64,000 nt of DNA, from NCBI GenBank assembly GCA_036924285.1, contig JAYKYS010000012.1:9610001-9674000 (forward strand). The letters run 5' to 3'. Below are positions 38,580 through 52,064 of this stretch, piece by piece. The first letter of the stretch is position 1, and each line of letters starts with the position of its first letter. The position numbers and the translations under genes were made by a program. Source of the DNA: Asterella californica (Eukaryota; Streptophyta; Marchantiopsida; Marchantiales; Aytoniaceae). The notes below the pieces were generated by a model. That model ran no database searches and was not told the origin of the DNA. It was given only the letters and a program-made list of their open reading frames with translations.

Positions 38580-39378
38580 ACATCAACTTCTCTATATTTA
38601 TTCTAGAAATTAAAAATAATATACCTTTATGTTTCAAAGTAAAATCCCCCCACTGCAGTCCTTAAATGGATCTTAAGGAACATCAACTTCTTTATATTCA
38701 TTCTAGAAATTAAAAATAATATACCTTTATGTTTCAAAGTAAATTTCCCCCACTGCAGTCCTTAAATGGATCTTAAGGAACATCAACTTCATAGGGAAAC
38801 CAATTTTGAGCATCTGTACCTACATACTTCTTTCTATTTATTCTAGAAATTAAAAATAATATACCTTTATGTTTCAAAGTAAAATTCCCCCACTGCAGTC
38901 TCTAAATGGATCTTAAGGAACATCAACTTCATAGTCAGAAACACGAACATGTATAAGAACACCACAAAACTGTTCTTCAAACAGTTTGACATTGGGTTTA
39001 TTTTCTTTTTACTTTATTAAATAATATATTAATTAAACTAATTCTATCGCTCTTGTTACTTTTGTAAACGCGTCGATCCACGTTTTTTTCTGCAATTCTA
39101 GACACGACTTTTATTTAACAATTACTCATAAATATTCAGATTTTCACTAGAACTTACTATAGAACTTTTACATGAGATTTATGAACGGAAACAGAGCAAA
39201 AGTTCCCCAAAGGTGATTGATGGAGCATGCTTATACGGTTCACCAGCTTGGGGTTCTTGTAACAAGCCTGCAACAAACATGAGTGCAATTTTTGCAAACC
39301 GTCTAGAACTGTTTGCGCAAGATGTGGTACTTGGCTGGTTAGTTCATAAAATGGGACCTGTCTATAATCTAGACATCC

Positions 39379-39463
39379 AGGGCGGTGGCGGAAGAGGCTA
39401 GCGCGCCAGTATAAAAGGCTGAGAAGCTGCTGGAGGTCGGGAGTTCGAGTCTCCCCCGCCTCA
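39379..39463 (+). tRNA. tRNA-like copy 37
   Basis: Consensus copy. Confidence 0.4.
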
Positions 39464-39680
39464 AAACCTTTTGAGGGAAACCAATTTTCAGCATCTGTAC
39501 CTACATACTTCTTTCTATTTATTCTAGAAATTAAAAATAATATACCTTTATGTTTCAAAGTAAAAATTCCCCCACTGCAGTCCTTAAATGGATCTTAAGG
39601 AACATCAACTTCTCTAAATTTATTCTAGAAATTAAAAATAATATACCTTTATGTTTCAAAGTAAAATCCCCCCACTGCAG

Positions 39681-39701
39681 TCCTTAAGATCCATTTAAGG
39701 A
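39681..39701 (-). repeat. Flipped 21-bp subrepeat hairpin, second copy
   Basis: Same inversion as at 38559, carried along by the 1122-bp duplication. Confidence 0.9.
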
Positions 39702-40500
39702 ACATCAACTTCTCTATATTTATTCTAGAAATTAAAAATAATATACCTTTATGTTTCAAAGTAAAATCCCCCCACTGCAGTCCTTAAATGGATCTTAAGG
39801 AACATCAACTTCTTTATATTCATTCTAGAAATTAAAAATAATATACCGTTATGTTTCAAAGTAAATTTCCCCCACTGCAGTCCTTAAATGGATCTTAAGG
39901 AACATCAACTTCATAGGGAAACCAATTTTGAGCATCTGTACCTACATACTTCTTTCTATTTATTCTAGAAATTAAAAATAATATACCTTTATGTTTCAAA
40001 GTAAAATTCCCCCACTGCAGTCTCTAAATGGATCTTAAGGAACATCAACTTCATAGTCAGAAACACGAACATGTATAAGAACACCACAAAACTGTTCTTC
40101 AAACAGTTTGACATTGGGTTTATTTTCTTTTTACTTTATTAAATAATATATTAATTAAACTAATTCTATCGCTCTTGTTACTTTTGTAAACGCGTCGATC
40201 CACGTTTTTTTCTGCAATTCTAGACACGACTGTTATTTAACAATTACTCATAAATATTCAGATTTTCACTAGAACTTACTATAGAACTTTTACATGAGAT
40301 TTATGAACAGAAACAGAGCAAAAGTTCCCCAAAGGTGATTGATGGAGCATGCTTATACGGTTCACCAGCTTGGGGTTCTTGTAACAAGCCTGCAACAAAC
40401 ATGAGTGCAATTTTTGCAAACCGTCTAGAACTGTTTGCTCACGATGTGGTACTTGGCTGGTTAGTTCATAAAATGGGACCTGTCTATAATCTAGACATCC

Positions 40501-40585
40501 AGGGCGGTGGCGGAAGAGGCTAGCGCGCCAGTATAAAAGGCTGATAAGCTGCTAGAGGTCGGGAGTTCGAGTCTCCCCCGCCTCA
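40501..40585 (+). tRNA. tRNA-like copy 38
   Basis: CTGATAAG and GCTAGAGG variants in the variable region. Confidence 0.38.
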
Positions 40586-41282
40586 AAACCTTTTGAGGGA
40601 AACCAATTTTCAGCATCTGTACCTACATACTTCTTTCTATTTATTCTAGAAATTAAAAATAATATACCTTTATGTTTCAAAGTAAAATTTCCCCCACTGC
40701 AGTCCTTAAATGGATCTTAAGGAACATCAACTTCTCTAAATTTATTCTAGAAATTAAAAATAATATACCTTTATGTTTCAAAGTAAAATTCCCCCATTGC
40801 AGTCTCTAAATGGATCTGAAGGAACATCAACTTCATAGTCAGAAACACGAACATGTATAAGAACACCACAAAACTGTTCTTCAAACAGTTTGACATTGGG
40901 TTTATTTTCTTTTTACTTTATTAAATAATATATTGATTAAACTAATTCTATCGCTCTTGTTACTTTCGTAAACGCGTCGATCCACGTTTTTTTCTGCAAT
41001 TCTAGACACGACTGTTATTTAACAATTACTCCTAAATATTCAGATTTTCACTAGAACTTACTATAGAACTTTTACATGAGATTTATGAACAGAAACCGAG
41101 CAAAAGTTCCCCAAAGGTGATTGATGGAGCATGCTTATACGGTTCACCAGCTTGGGGTTCTTGGAACAAGCCTGCAACAAACATGAGTGCAATTTTTGCA
41201 AACCGTCTAGAACTGTTTGCTCACGATGTGGTACTTGGCTGGTTAGTTCATAAAATGGGACCTGTCTATAATCTAGACATCC

Positions 41283-41367
41283 AGGGCGGTGGCGGAAGAG
41301 GCTAGCGCGACAGTATAAAAGGCTGAGAAGCTGCTGGAGGTAGGGAGTTCGAGTCTCCCCCGCCTCA
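41283..41367 (+). tRNA. tRNA-like copy 39
   Basis: GACAGT and GTAGGG variants. Confidence 0.36.
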
Positions 41368-42165
41368 AAACCTTTTGAGGGAAACCAATTTTCAGCATCT
41401 GTACCTACATACTTCTTTCTATTTATTATAGAAATTAAAAATAATATACCTTTATGTTTCAAAGTAAAAATTCCCCCACTGCAGTCCTTAAATGGATCTT
41501 AAGGAACATCAACTTCTCTATATTTATTCTAGAAATTAAAAATAATATACCTTTATGTTTCAAAGTAAAAATTCCCCCACTGCAGTCCTTAAATGGATCT
41601 TAAGGAACATCAACTTCTTTATATTTATTCTAGAAATTAAAAATAATATACCTTTATGTTTCAAATTAAAATCCCCCCACTGCAGTCCTTAAATGGATCT
41701 TAAGGAACATCAACTTCATAGTCTGAAACACGAACATGTATAAGAACACCACAAAACTGTTCTTCAAACAGTTTGACATCGGGTTTATTTTCTTTTTACT
41801 TTATTAAATAATATATTGATTATACTAATTCTATCTCTCTTGTTACTTTCGTAAACGCGTCGATCCACGTTTTTTTCTGCAATTCTAGACACGACTGTTA
41901 TTTAACAATTACTCATAAATATTCTGATTTTCACTAGAACTTACTATAGAACTTTTACATGAGATTTATGAACAGAAACCGAGCAAAAGTTCCCCAAAGG
42001 TGATTGATGGAGCATGCTTATACGGTTCACCAGCTTGGGGTTCTTGTAACAAGCCTGCAACAAACATGAGTGCAATTTTTGCAAACCGTCTAGAACTGTT
42101 TGCTCACGATGTGGTACTTGGCTGGTTAGTTCATAAAATGGGACCTGTCTATAATCTAGACATCC

Positions 42166-42250
42166 AAGGCGGTGGCGGAAGAGGCTAGCGCGCCCGTATA
42201 AAAGGCTGAGAAGCTGCTGGAGTTCGGGAGTTCGAGTCTTCCCCGCCTCA
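42166..42250 (+). tRNA. tRNA-like copy 40
   Basis: AAGGCGG acceptor, CCCGT stem and CTTCC T stem. Confidence 0.35.
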
Positions 42251-43616
42251 AAACCTTTTGAGGGAAACCAATTTTCAGCATCTGTACCTACATACTTCTT
42301 TATATTTATTCTATAAATTAAAAATAATATACCTTTATGTTTCAAAGTAAAATTCCCCCACTGCAGTCCTTAAATGGATCTTAAGGAACATCAACTTCTC
42401 TATATTTATTCTAGAAATTAAAAATAATATACCTTTATGTTTCAAAGTAAAATCCCCCCACTACAGTCCTTAAATGGATCTTAAAGAACATCAACTTCTT
42501 TATATTCATTCTAGAAATTAAAAATAATATCCCTTTATGTTTCAAAGTAAAATTCCCCCACTGCAGTCCTTAAATGGATCTTAATGAACATCACTTGTTT
42601 ATATTTATTGTAGAAATTAAAAATAATATACCTTTATGTTTCAAAGTAAAATTCCCCCACTGCAGTCCTTAAATGGATCTTAAGGAACATCAACTTCATA
42701 GGGAAACCAATTTTGAGCATCTGTACCTACATACTTCTTTATATTTATTTTAGAAATTAAAAATAATATACCTTTATGTTTCAAAGTAAAATTCCCCCAC
42801 TGGAGTCCGTAAATGGATCTTAAAGAACATCAACTTCATAGTCAGAAACACGAACATGTATAAGAACACCACAAAACTGTTCTTTAACAATTACGACTGT
42901 TATTTAATTTATATCCGATCTTCTCAGTACCGTCTTCCAGTCTTCTCTTAATGAACATCAACTTGTTTATATTTATTGTAGAAATTAAAAATAATATACC
43001 TTTATGTTTCAAAGTAAAATTCCCCCACTGCAGTCCTTAAATGGATCTTAAAGAACATCATACTTCTTTATATTTATTCTAGAAATTAAAAATAATATAC
43101 CTTTATGTTTCAAAGTAAAATTCCACCACTGCAGTCCTTAAATGGATCTTAAGGAACATCAACTTCATAGTCAGAAACACGAACATGTATAAGAACACCA
43201 CAAAACTGTTCTTCAAACAGTTTGACATTGGGTTTATTTTTTCTTTTAACTTTATTAAATAATATATTGATTAAACTAATTATATCGCTCTTGTTACTTT
43301 CGTAAACGCGTCGATCCACGTTTTTTTCTGCAATTCTAGACACGAGTGTTATTTAACAATTACTCATAAATATTCAGATTTTCACTAGAACTTACTATAG
43401 AACTTTTACATGAGATTTATGAACAGAAACCGAGCAAAAGTTCCCCAAAGGTGATTGATGGAGCATGCTTATACGGTTCACCAGCTTGGGGTTCTTGTAA
43501 CGAGCCTGCAACAAACATGAGTGCAATTTTTGCAAACCGTCTAGAACTGTTTGCTCACGATGTGGTACTTGGCTGGTTAGTTCATAAAATGGGACCTGTC
43601 TATAATCTAGACATCC

Positions 43617-43701
43617 AGGGCGGTGGCGGAAGAGGCTAGCGCGCCAGTATAAAAGGCTGAGAAGCTGCTGGAGGTCGGGAGTTCGAGTCTCCCCCGCCTC
43701 A
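43617..43701 (+). tRNA. tRNA-like copy 41
   Basis: Consensus copy; the last before the foreign insert. Confidence 0.4.
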
Positions 43702-44460
43702 AAACCTTTTGAGGGAAACCAATTTTCAGCATCTGTACCTACATACTTCTTTCTATTTATTCTAGAAATTAAAAATAATATACCTTTATGTTTCAAAGTA
43801 AAAATTCCCCCACTGCAGTCCTTAAATGGATCTTAAGGAACATCAACTTCTCTATATTTATTCTAGAAATTAAAAATAATATACCTTTATGTTTCAAAGT
43901 AAAATCCCCCCACTGCAATCCTTAAATGGATCTTAAGGAACATCAACTTCTTTATATTCATTCTAGAAATTAAAAATAATATACCTTTATGTTTCAAAGT
44001 AAAATTCCCCCACTTCAGTCCTTAAATGGATCTTAAGGAACATCAACTTCATAGGGAAACCAATTTTGAGCATCTGTAACTACATACTTCTTTATATTTA
44101 TTCTAGAAATTAAAAATAATATACCTTTATGTTTCAAAGTAAAATTCCCCCACTGCAGTCCTTAAATGGATCTTAAGGAACATCAACTTCATAGTCAGAA
44201 ACACGAACATGTATAAGAACACCACAAAACTGTTCTTCAAACAGTTTGACATTGGGTTTATTTTCTTTTTTACTTTATTAAATAATATATTGATTAAACT
44301 AATTCTATCGCTCTTGTTACTTTCGTAAACGCGTCGATCCACGTTTTTTCTGCAATTCTAGACACGACTGTTATTTAACAATTACTCATAGATATTCAGA
44401 TTTTCACTAGAACTTACTATAGAACTTTTACATGAGATTTATGAACAGAAACCGAGCAAA

Positions 44461-44589
44461 CTCCTCAACCAGTGCAACGACTGTGTTGTCAATTCCATTC
44501 TTGATCTCATTCAAGAGAATTCCATTCTTGATCTCATTGCGGACGTCCTCGAAAGCAATGACCGAGCACTGCTAGAGTACAAATGCTGA
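44461..44589 (+). pseudogene. 3' fragment of an unrecognised coding sequence
   Basis: The frame starting at the first inserted base is open for 42 codons and ends at TGA (44587-44589). It is rich in Leu, Ile, Asp and Glu and contains a 27-bp in-frame direct duplication (44491-44511 and 44518-44538, protein NSILDLIQE then NSILDLIAD). A poly(A) signal follows at 44667. This looks like the C-terminal end of a gene, cut off on its 5' side by the array junction. I do not recognise the family. The frame also runs upstream into array sequence, probably by chance. Confidence 0.4.
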
Positions 44590-44666
44590 GAAGGAACGAG
44601 TGCTCAGTAGACCTTCGATCAGCCCTCGCCATCGCTGCTCTCTTCTTCTAATACCACACAGCACAA

Positions 44667-44672
44667 AATAAA
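44667..44672 (+). promoter_or_regulatory. Poly(A) signal AATAAA in the insert
   Basis: It lies about 78 bp after the TGA of the gene fragment, in a pyrimidine-rich presumptive 3' UTR. Confidence 0.35.
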
Positions 44673-44795
44673 AATCAACCAACCCTTCACTTGCGACTCG
44701 CGATCATCAATCTCTATACATCCTCCCAACGTTTCCCAGTTGGACGATTCTCTTTGTACTCGAACCGCTGCACTCAGATTGAAACGACCGCGCAC

Positions 44796-44900
44796 GTAAG
44801 TTAAACCACTTCAGTATTGTTCTTATATTGATACTTTTATACAATGACTTTTATGTGATGATTTTTAATCGGACGGAGGAAAAAAATCTCTAAATTTTAG
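44796..44900 (+). other. Candidate 105-nt intron in the insert
   Basis: Strong donor CAC|GTAAGT at 44796 and acceptor CTAAATTTTAG ending at 44900. The enclosed sequence is AT-rich with T runs, while the sequence before it is GC-rich and exon-like. It is downstream of the gene fragment's stop, so it may belong to a different transcript or UTR. Confidence 0.35.
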
Positions 44901-46066
44901 GACGTTACAAAATATGAGATATCGGTAGTAAGCAATGCGCCAACGCATAGCAAAAATAATATACCTTTATGTTTCAAATTAAAATCCCCCCACTGCAGTC
45001 CTTAAATGGATCTTAAGGAACATCAACTTCTTTATATTCATTCTAGAAATTAAAAATAATATACCTTTATGTTTCAAAGTAAAATCCCCCCATTGCAGTC
45101 CCTAAATGGATCTTGAGGAACATCAACTTCATAGGGAAACCAATTTTGAGCATCTGTACCTACATATTTCTTTATATTTATTCTAGAAATTAAAAATAAT
45201 ATACCTTTATGTTTCAAAGTAAAATTCCCCCAGGTTTTGAGGGAAACCAATTTTCAGCATCTGTACCTACATACTTCTTTCTATTTATTTTAGAAATTAA
45301 AAATAATATACCTTTATGTTTCAAAGTAAAAATTCCCCCACTGCAGTCCTTAAATGGATCTTAAGGAACATCAACTTCTCTATATTTATTCTAGAAATTA
45401 AAAATAATATACCTTTATGTTTCAAAGTAAAATCCCCCCACTGCAGTCCTTAAATGGATCTTAAAGAACATCAACTTCATAGGGAAACCAATTTTGAGCA
45501 TCTGTACCTACATACTTCTTTATATTTATTCTAGAAATTAAAAATAATATACCTTTATGTTTCAAAGTAAAATTCCCCCACTGCAGTCCTTAAATGGATC
45601 TTAAGGAACATCAACTTCATAGTCAGAAACACGAACATGTATAAGAACACCACAAAACTGTTCTTCAAACAGTTTGACATTGGGTTTATTTTCTTTTTTA
45701 CTTTATTAAATAATATATTGATTAAACTAATTCTATCGCTCTTGTTACTTTCGTAAACGCGTCGATCCACGTTTTTTCTGCAATTCTAGACACGACTGTT
45801 ATTTAACAATTACTCATAAATATTCAGATTTTCACTAGAACTTACTATAGAACTTTTACATGAGATTTATGAACAGAAACCGAGCAAAAGTTCCCCAAAG
45901 GTGATTGATGGAGCATGCTTATACGGTTCACCAGCTTGGGGTTCTTGTAACAAGCCTGCAACAAACATGAGTGCAATTTTTGCAAACCGTCTAGAACTGT
46001 TTGTTCACAATGTGGTACTTGGCTGGTTAGTTCATAAAATGGGACCTGTCTATAATCGAGACATCC

Positions 46067-46151
46067 AGGGCGGTGGCGGAAGAGGCTAGCGCGCCAGTAT
46101 AAAAGGCTGAGAAGCTGCTGGAGGTCGGGAGTTCGAGTCTCCCCCGCCTCA
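46067..46151 (+). tRNA. tRNA-like copy 42
   Basis: Consensus copy with the collapsed 3' palindrome, as at 2112. Confidence 0.38.
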
Positions 46152-47216
46152 AAACCTCAAAACCAATTTTCAGCATCTGTACCTACATACTTCTTTCTAT
46201 TTATTCTAGAAATTAAAAATAATATACCTTTATGTTTCAAAGTAAAAATTCCCCCACTGCAGTCCTTAAATGGATCTTAAGAAACATCAACTTCTCTATA
46301 TTTATTCTAGAAATTAAACATAATATACCTTTATGTTTCAAAGTAAAATCCCCCCACTGCAGTCCTTAAATGGATCTTAAGGAACATCAACTTCTTTATA
46401 TTCATTCTAGAAATTAAAAATAATATACCTTTATGTTTCAAAGTAAAATCCCCCCACTGCAGTCCTTAAATGGATCTTAAGGAACATCAACTTCATAGCG
46501 AAACCAATTTTGAGCATCTGTACCTACATACTTCTTTATATTTATTCTAGAAATTAAAAATAATATACCTTTATGTTTCAAAGTAAAAATTCCCCCACTG
46601 CAGTCCTTAAATGGATCTTAAGGAACATCAACTTCTCTATATTTATTCTAGAAATTAAAAATAATATACCTTTATGTTTCAAAGTAAAATTCCCCCACTG
46701 CAGTCCTTAAATGGATCTTAAGGAACATCAACTTCATAGTCTGAAACACGAACATGTATAAGAACACCACAAAACTGTTCTTCAAACAGTTTGACATTGG
46801 GTTTATTTTCTTTTTTAACTTTATTAAATAATATATCGATTAAACTTATTCTATCGCTCTTGTTACTTTCGTAAACGCGTCCTATCGCTCTTGTTACTTT
46901 CGTAAATGCGTCGATCCACGTTTTTTTCTGCAATTTTAGACACGACTGTTATTTAACAATTACTCGTAAATATTCAGATTTTCACTAGAACTTACTATAG
47001 AACTTTTACATGAGATTTATGAACAGAAACCGAGCAAAAGTTCCCCAAAGGTGATTGATGGAGCATGCTTATACGGTTCACCAGCTTGGGGTTCTTGTAA
47101 CAAGCCTGCAACAAACATGAGTGCAATTTTTGCAAACCGTCTAGAACTGTTTGCTCACGATGTGGTACTTGGCTGGTTAGTTCATAAAATGGGACCTGTC
47201 TATAATCTAGACATCC

Positions 47217-47301
47217 AGGGCGGTGGCGGAAGAGGCTAGCGCGCCCGTATAAAAGGCTGAGAAGCTGCTGGAGTTCGGGAGTTCGAGTCTTCCCCGCCTC
47301 A
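47217..47301 (+). tRNA. tRNA-like copy 43
   Basis: CCCGT and CTTCC variants, as at 6377. Confidence 0.36.
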
Positions 47302-48352
47302 AAACCTTTTGAGGGAAACCAATTTTCAGCATCTGTACCTACATACTTCTTTATATTTATTCTAGAAATTAAAAATAATATACCTTTATGTTTCAAAGTA
47401 AAATTCCCCCACTGCAGTCCTTAAATGGATCTTAAGGAACATCAACTTCATAGGGAAACCAATTTTGAGCATCTGTACCTACATACTTCTTTATATTTAT
47501 TCTAGAAATTAAAAATAATATACCTTTATGTTTCAAAGTAAAATTCCCCCACTGGAGTCCGTAAATGGATCTTAAGGAACATCAACTTCATAGTCAGAAA
47601 CACGAACATGTATAAGAACACCACAAAACTGTGCTTTAACAATTACGACTGTTATTTAATTTATATCCGATCTTCTCAGTACCGTCTTCCAGTCTTCTCT
47701 TAATGAACATCAACTTGTTTATATTTATTGTAGAAATTAAAAATAATATACCTTTATGTTTCAAAGTAAAATTCCCCCACTGCAGTCCTTAAATGGATCT
47801 TAAAGAACATCATACTTCTTTATATTTATTCTAGAAATTAAAAATAATATACCTTTATGTTTCAAAGTAAAATTCCCCCACTGCAGTCCTTAAATGGATC
47901 TTAAGGAACATCAACTTCATAGTCAGAAACACGAACATGTATAAGAACACCACAAAACTGTTCTTCAAACAGTTTGACATTGGGTTTATTTTTTCTTTTA
48001 ACTTTATTAAATAATATATTGATTAAACTAATTATATCGCTCTTGTTACTTTCGTAAACGCGTCGATCCACGTTTTTTTCTGCAATTCTAGACACGACTG
48101 TTATTTAACAATTACTCATAAATATTCAGATTTTCACTAGAACTTACTATAGAACTTTTACATGAGATTTATGAACAGAAACCGAGCAAAAGTTCCCCAA
48201 AGGTGATTGATGGAGCATGCTTATAGGGTTCTTGTAACAAGCCTGCAACAAACATGAGTGCAAATTTTGCAAACCGTCTAGAACTGTTTGCTCACGATGT
48301 GGTACTTGGCTGGTTAGTTCATAAAATGGGACCTGTCTATAATCTAGACATC

Positions 48353-48436
48353 AGGGGGTGGCGGAAGAGGCTAGCGCGACAGTATAAAAGGCTGAGAAGC
48401 TGCTGGAGGTCGGGAGTTCGAGTCTCCCCCGCCTCA
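48353..48436 (+). tRNA. tRNA-like copy 44
   Basis: 84 nt. The acceptor 5' strand is AGGGGG, one base short. Confidence 0.32.
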
Positions 48437-49118
48437 AAACCTTTTGAGGGAAACCAATTTTCAGCATCTGTACCTACATACTTCTTTCTTTTATTCTAGA
48501 AATTAAAAATAATAGACCTTTATGTTTCAAAGTAAAAATTCCCCCACTGCAGTCCTTAAATGGATCTTAAGGAACATCAACTTCTCTATATTTATTCTAG
48601 AAATTAAAAATAATATACCTTTATGTTTCAAAGTAAAATTCCCCCACTGCAGTCCTTAAATGGATCTTAAGGAACATCAACTTCATAGTCTGAAACACGA
48701 ACATGTATAAGAACACCACAAAACTGTTCTTCAAACAGTTTGACATTGGGTTTATTTTCTTTTTTAACTTTATTAAATAATATATTGATTAAACTAATTC
48801 TATCGCTCTTGTTACTTTCGTAAACGCGTCGATCCACGTTTTTTTCTGCAATTCTAGACACGACTGTTATTTAACAATTACTCATAAATATTCAGATTTT
48901 CACTAGAACTTACTATAGAACTTTTACATGAGATTTATGAACAGAAACCGAGCAAAAGTTCCCCAAAGGTGATTGATGGAGCATGCTTATAGGGTTCTTG
49001 TAACAAGCCTGCAACAAACATGAGTGCAAATTTTGCAAACCGTCTAGAACTGTTTGCTCACGATGTGGTACTTGGCTGGTTAGTTCATAAAATGGGACCT
49101 GTCTATAATCTAGACATC

Positions 49119-49203
49119 AGGGGGGTGGCGGAAGAGGCTAGCGCGACAGTATAAAAGGCTGAGAAGCTGCTGGAGGTCGGGAGTTCGAGTCTCCCCCGCC
49201 TCA
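49119..49203 (+). tRNA. tRNA-like copy 45
   Basis: AGGGGGG acceptor and GACAGT stem. Confidence 0.35.
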
Positions 49204-49939
49204 AAACCTTTTGAGGGAAACCAATTTTCAGCATCTGTACCTACATACTTCTTTCTTTTATTCTAGAAATTAAAAATAATAGACCTTTATGTTTCAAAGT
49301 AAAAATTCCCCCACTGCAGTCCTTAAATGGATCTTAAGGAACATCAACTTCATAGGGAAACCAATTTTGAGCATCTGTACCTACATACTTCTTTATATTT
49401 ATTCTAGAAATTAAAAATAATATACCTTTATGTTTCAAAGTAAAATTCCCCCACTGCAAGCCTTAAATGGATCTTAAGGAACATCAACTTCATAGTCAGA
49501 AACACGAACATGTATAAGAACACCACAAAACTGTTCTTCAAACAGTTTGACGTTGGGTTTATTTTCTTTTTTACTTTATTAAATAATATATTGATTAAAC
49601 TAATTCTATCGCTCTTGTTACTTTCGTAAACGCGTCGATCCACGTTTTTTCTGCAATTCTAGACACGACTGTTATTTAACAATTACTCATAGATATTCAG
49701 ATTTTCACTAGAACTTACTATAGAACTTTTACATGAGATTTATGAACAGAAACCGAGCAAAAGTTCCCCAAAGGTGATTGATGGAGCATGCTTATACGGT
49801 TCACCAGCTTGGGGTTCTTGTAACAAGCCTGCAACAAACATGAGTGCAATTTTTGCAAACCGTCTAGAACTGTTTGCTCACGATGTGGTACTTGGCTGGT
49901 TAGTTCATAAAATGGGACCTGTCTATAATCGAGACATCC

Positions 49940-50024
49940 AGGGCGGTGGCGGAAGAGGCTAGCGCGCCAGTATAAAAGGCTGAGAAGCTGCTGGAGGTCG
50001 GGAGTTCGAGTCTCCCCCGCCTCA
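49940..50024 (+). tRNA. tRNA-like copy 46
   Basis: Consensus copy with the collapsed 3' palindrome. Confidence 0.38.
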
Positions 50025-51096
50025 AAACCTCAAAACCAATTTTCAGCATCTGTACCTACATACTTCTTTCTATTTATTCTAGAAATTAAAAATAATATAC
50101 CTTTATGTTTCAAAGTAAAAATTCCCCCACTGCAGTCCTTAAATGGATCTTAAGAAACATCAACTTCTCTATATTTATTCTAGAAATTAAACATAATATA
50201 CCTTTATGTTTCAAAGTAAAATCCCCCCACTGCAGTCCTTAAATGGATCTTAAGGAACATCAACTTCTTTATATTCATTCTAGAAATTAAAAATAATATA
50301 CCTTTATGTTTCAAAGTAAAATCCCCCCACTGCAGTCCTTAAATGGATCTTAAGGAACATCAACTTCATAGCGAAACCAATTTTGAGCATCTGTACCTAC
50401 ATACTTCTTTATATTTATTCTAGAAATTAAAAATAATATACCTTTATGTTTCAAAGTAAAATTCCCCCACTGCAGTCCTTAAATGGATCTTAAGGAACAT
50501 CAACTTCATAGGGAAACCAATTTTGAGCATCTGTACCTACATACTTCTTTATATTTATTCTAGAAATTAAAAATAATATACCTTTATGTTTCAAAGTAAA
50601 ATTCCCCCACTGCAGTCCTAAAATGGATCTTAAGGAACATCAACTTCATAGTCAGAAACACGAACATGTATAAGAACACCACAAAACTGTTCTTCAAACA
50701 GTTTAACATTGGGTTTATTTTCTTTTTTTACTTTATTAAATAATATATTGATTAAACTAATTCTATCGCTCTTGTTACTTTTGTAAACGCGTCGATCCAC
50801 GTTTTTTCTGCAATTGTAGACACGACTGTTATTTAACAATTACTCATAAATATTCAGATTTTCACTAGAACTTACTATAGAACTTTTACATGAGATTTAT
50901 GAACAGAAACCGAGCAAAAGTTCCCCAAAGGTGATTGATGGAGCATGCTTATACGGTTCACCAGCTTGGGGTTCTTGTAACAAGCCTGCAACAAACATGA
51001 GTGCAATTTTTGCAAACCGTCTAGAACTGTTTGCTCACGATGTGGTACTTGGCTGGTTAGTTCATAAAATGGGACCTGTCTATAATCTAGACATCC

Positions 51097-51181
51097 AGGG
51101 CGGTGGCGGAAGAGGCTAGCGCGACAGTATAAAAGGCTGAGAAGCTGCTGGAGGTAGGGAGTTCGAGTCTCCCCCGCCTCA
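51097..51181 (+). tRNA. tRNA-like copy 47
   Basis: The +9814 copy of the 41283 element. Confidence 0.36.
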
Positions 51182-51979
51182 AAACCTTTTGAGGGAAACC
51201 AATTTTCAGCATCTGTACCTACATACTTCTTTCTATTTATTCTAGAAATTAAAAATAATATACCTTTATGTTTCAAAGTAAAAATTCCCCCACTGCAGTC
51301 CTTAAATGGATCTTAAGGAACATCAACTTCTCTATATTTATTCTAGAAATTAAAAATAATATACCTTTATGTTTCAAAGTAAAAATTCCCCCACTGCAGT
51401 CCTTAAATGGATCTTAAGGAACATCAACTTCTTTATATTTATTCTAGAAATTAAAAATAATATACCTTTATGTTTCAAATTAAAATCCCCCCACTGCAGT
51501 CCTTAAATGGATCTTAAGGAACATCAACTTCATAGTCTGAAACACGAACATGTATAAGAACACCACAAAACTGTTCTTCAAACAGTTTGACATCGGGTTT
51601 ATTTTCTTTTTACTTTATTAAATAATATATTGATTATACTAATTCTATCTCTCTTGTTACTTTCGTAAACGCGTCGATCCACGTTTTTTTCTGCAATTCT
51701 AGACACGACTGTTATTTAACAATTACTCATAAATATTCTGATTTTCACTAGAACTTACTATAGAACTTTTACATGAGATTTATGAACAGAAACCGAGCAA
51801 AAGTTCCCCAAAGGTGATTGATGGAGCATGCTTATACGGTTCACCAGCTTGGGGTTCTTGTAACAAGCCTGCAACAAACATGAGTGCAATTTTTGCAAAC
51901 CGTCTAGAACTGTTTGCTCACGATGTGGTACTTGGCTGGTTAGTTCATAAAATGGGACCTGTCTATAATCTAGACATCC

Positions 51980-52064
51980 AAGGCGGTGGCGGAAGAGGCT
52001 AGCGCGCCAGTATAAAAGGCTGAGAAGCTGCTGGAGTTCGGGAGTTCGAGTCTTCCCCGCCTCA
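51980..52064 (+). tRNA. tRNA-like copy 48
   Basis: The +9814 copy of 42166, but CCAGT is intact here. Confidence 0.37.

Larger units (their letters stand above)
38480..40640 (+). repeat. 1122-bp higher-order repeat, about 2 copies
   Basis: The flipped subrepeat hairpins at 38559 and 39681 and the tRNA-like copies at 39379 and 40501 are each 1122 bp apart. Confidence 0.85.
41000..44460 (+). repeat. Long segment duplicated at about 50814-54274
   Basis: Landmarks in this 3.4 kb recur at a constant offset of 9814 bp: tRNA-like starts 41283/51097, 42166/51980 and 43617/53431. Private variants repeat too, including CATCGGGTTT and CCAAGGCGGTGG. The left copy ends at the foreign insert; the right copy continues into more units. 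Confidence 0.85.
44461..44951 (+). mobile_element. 491-bp foreign insert with gene fragment
   Basis: Non-repeat DNA of distinctly higher GC. The left junction is within the unit body after ACCGAGCAAA. The right junction resumes inside a subrepeat at AAAAATAATATACC, so flanking array sequence was lost or rearranged. The right end has a palindrome ATGCG-cca-acgcat followed by AGC. No terminal inverted repeats or target-site duplication are visible. A short non-autonomous rolling-circle element carrying captured gene sequence is possible but unproven. Confidence 0.5.
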
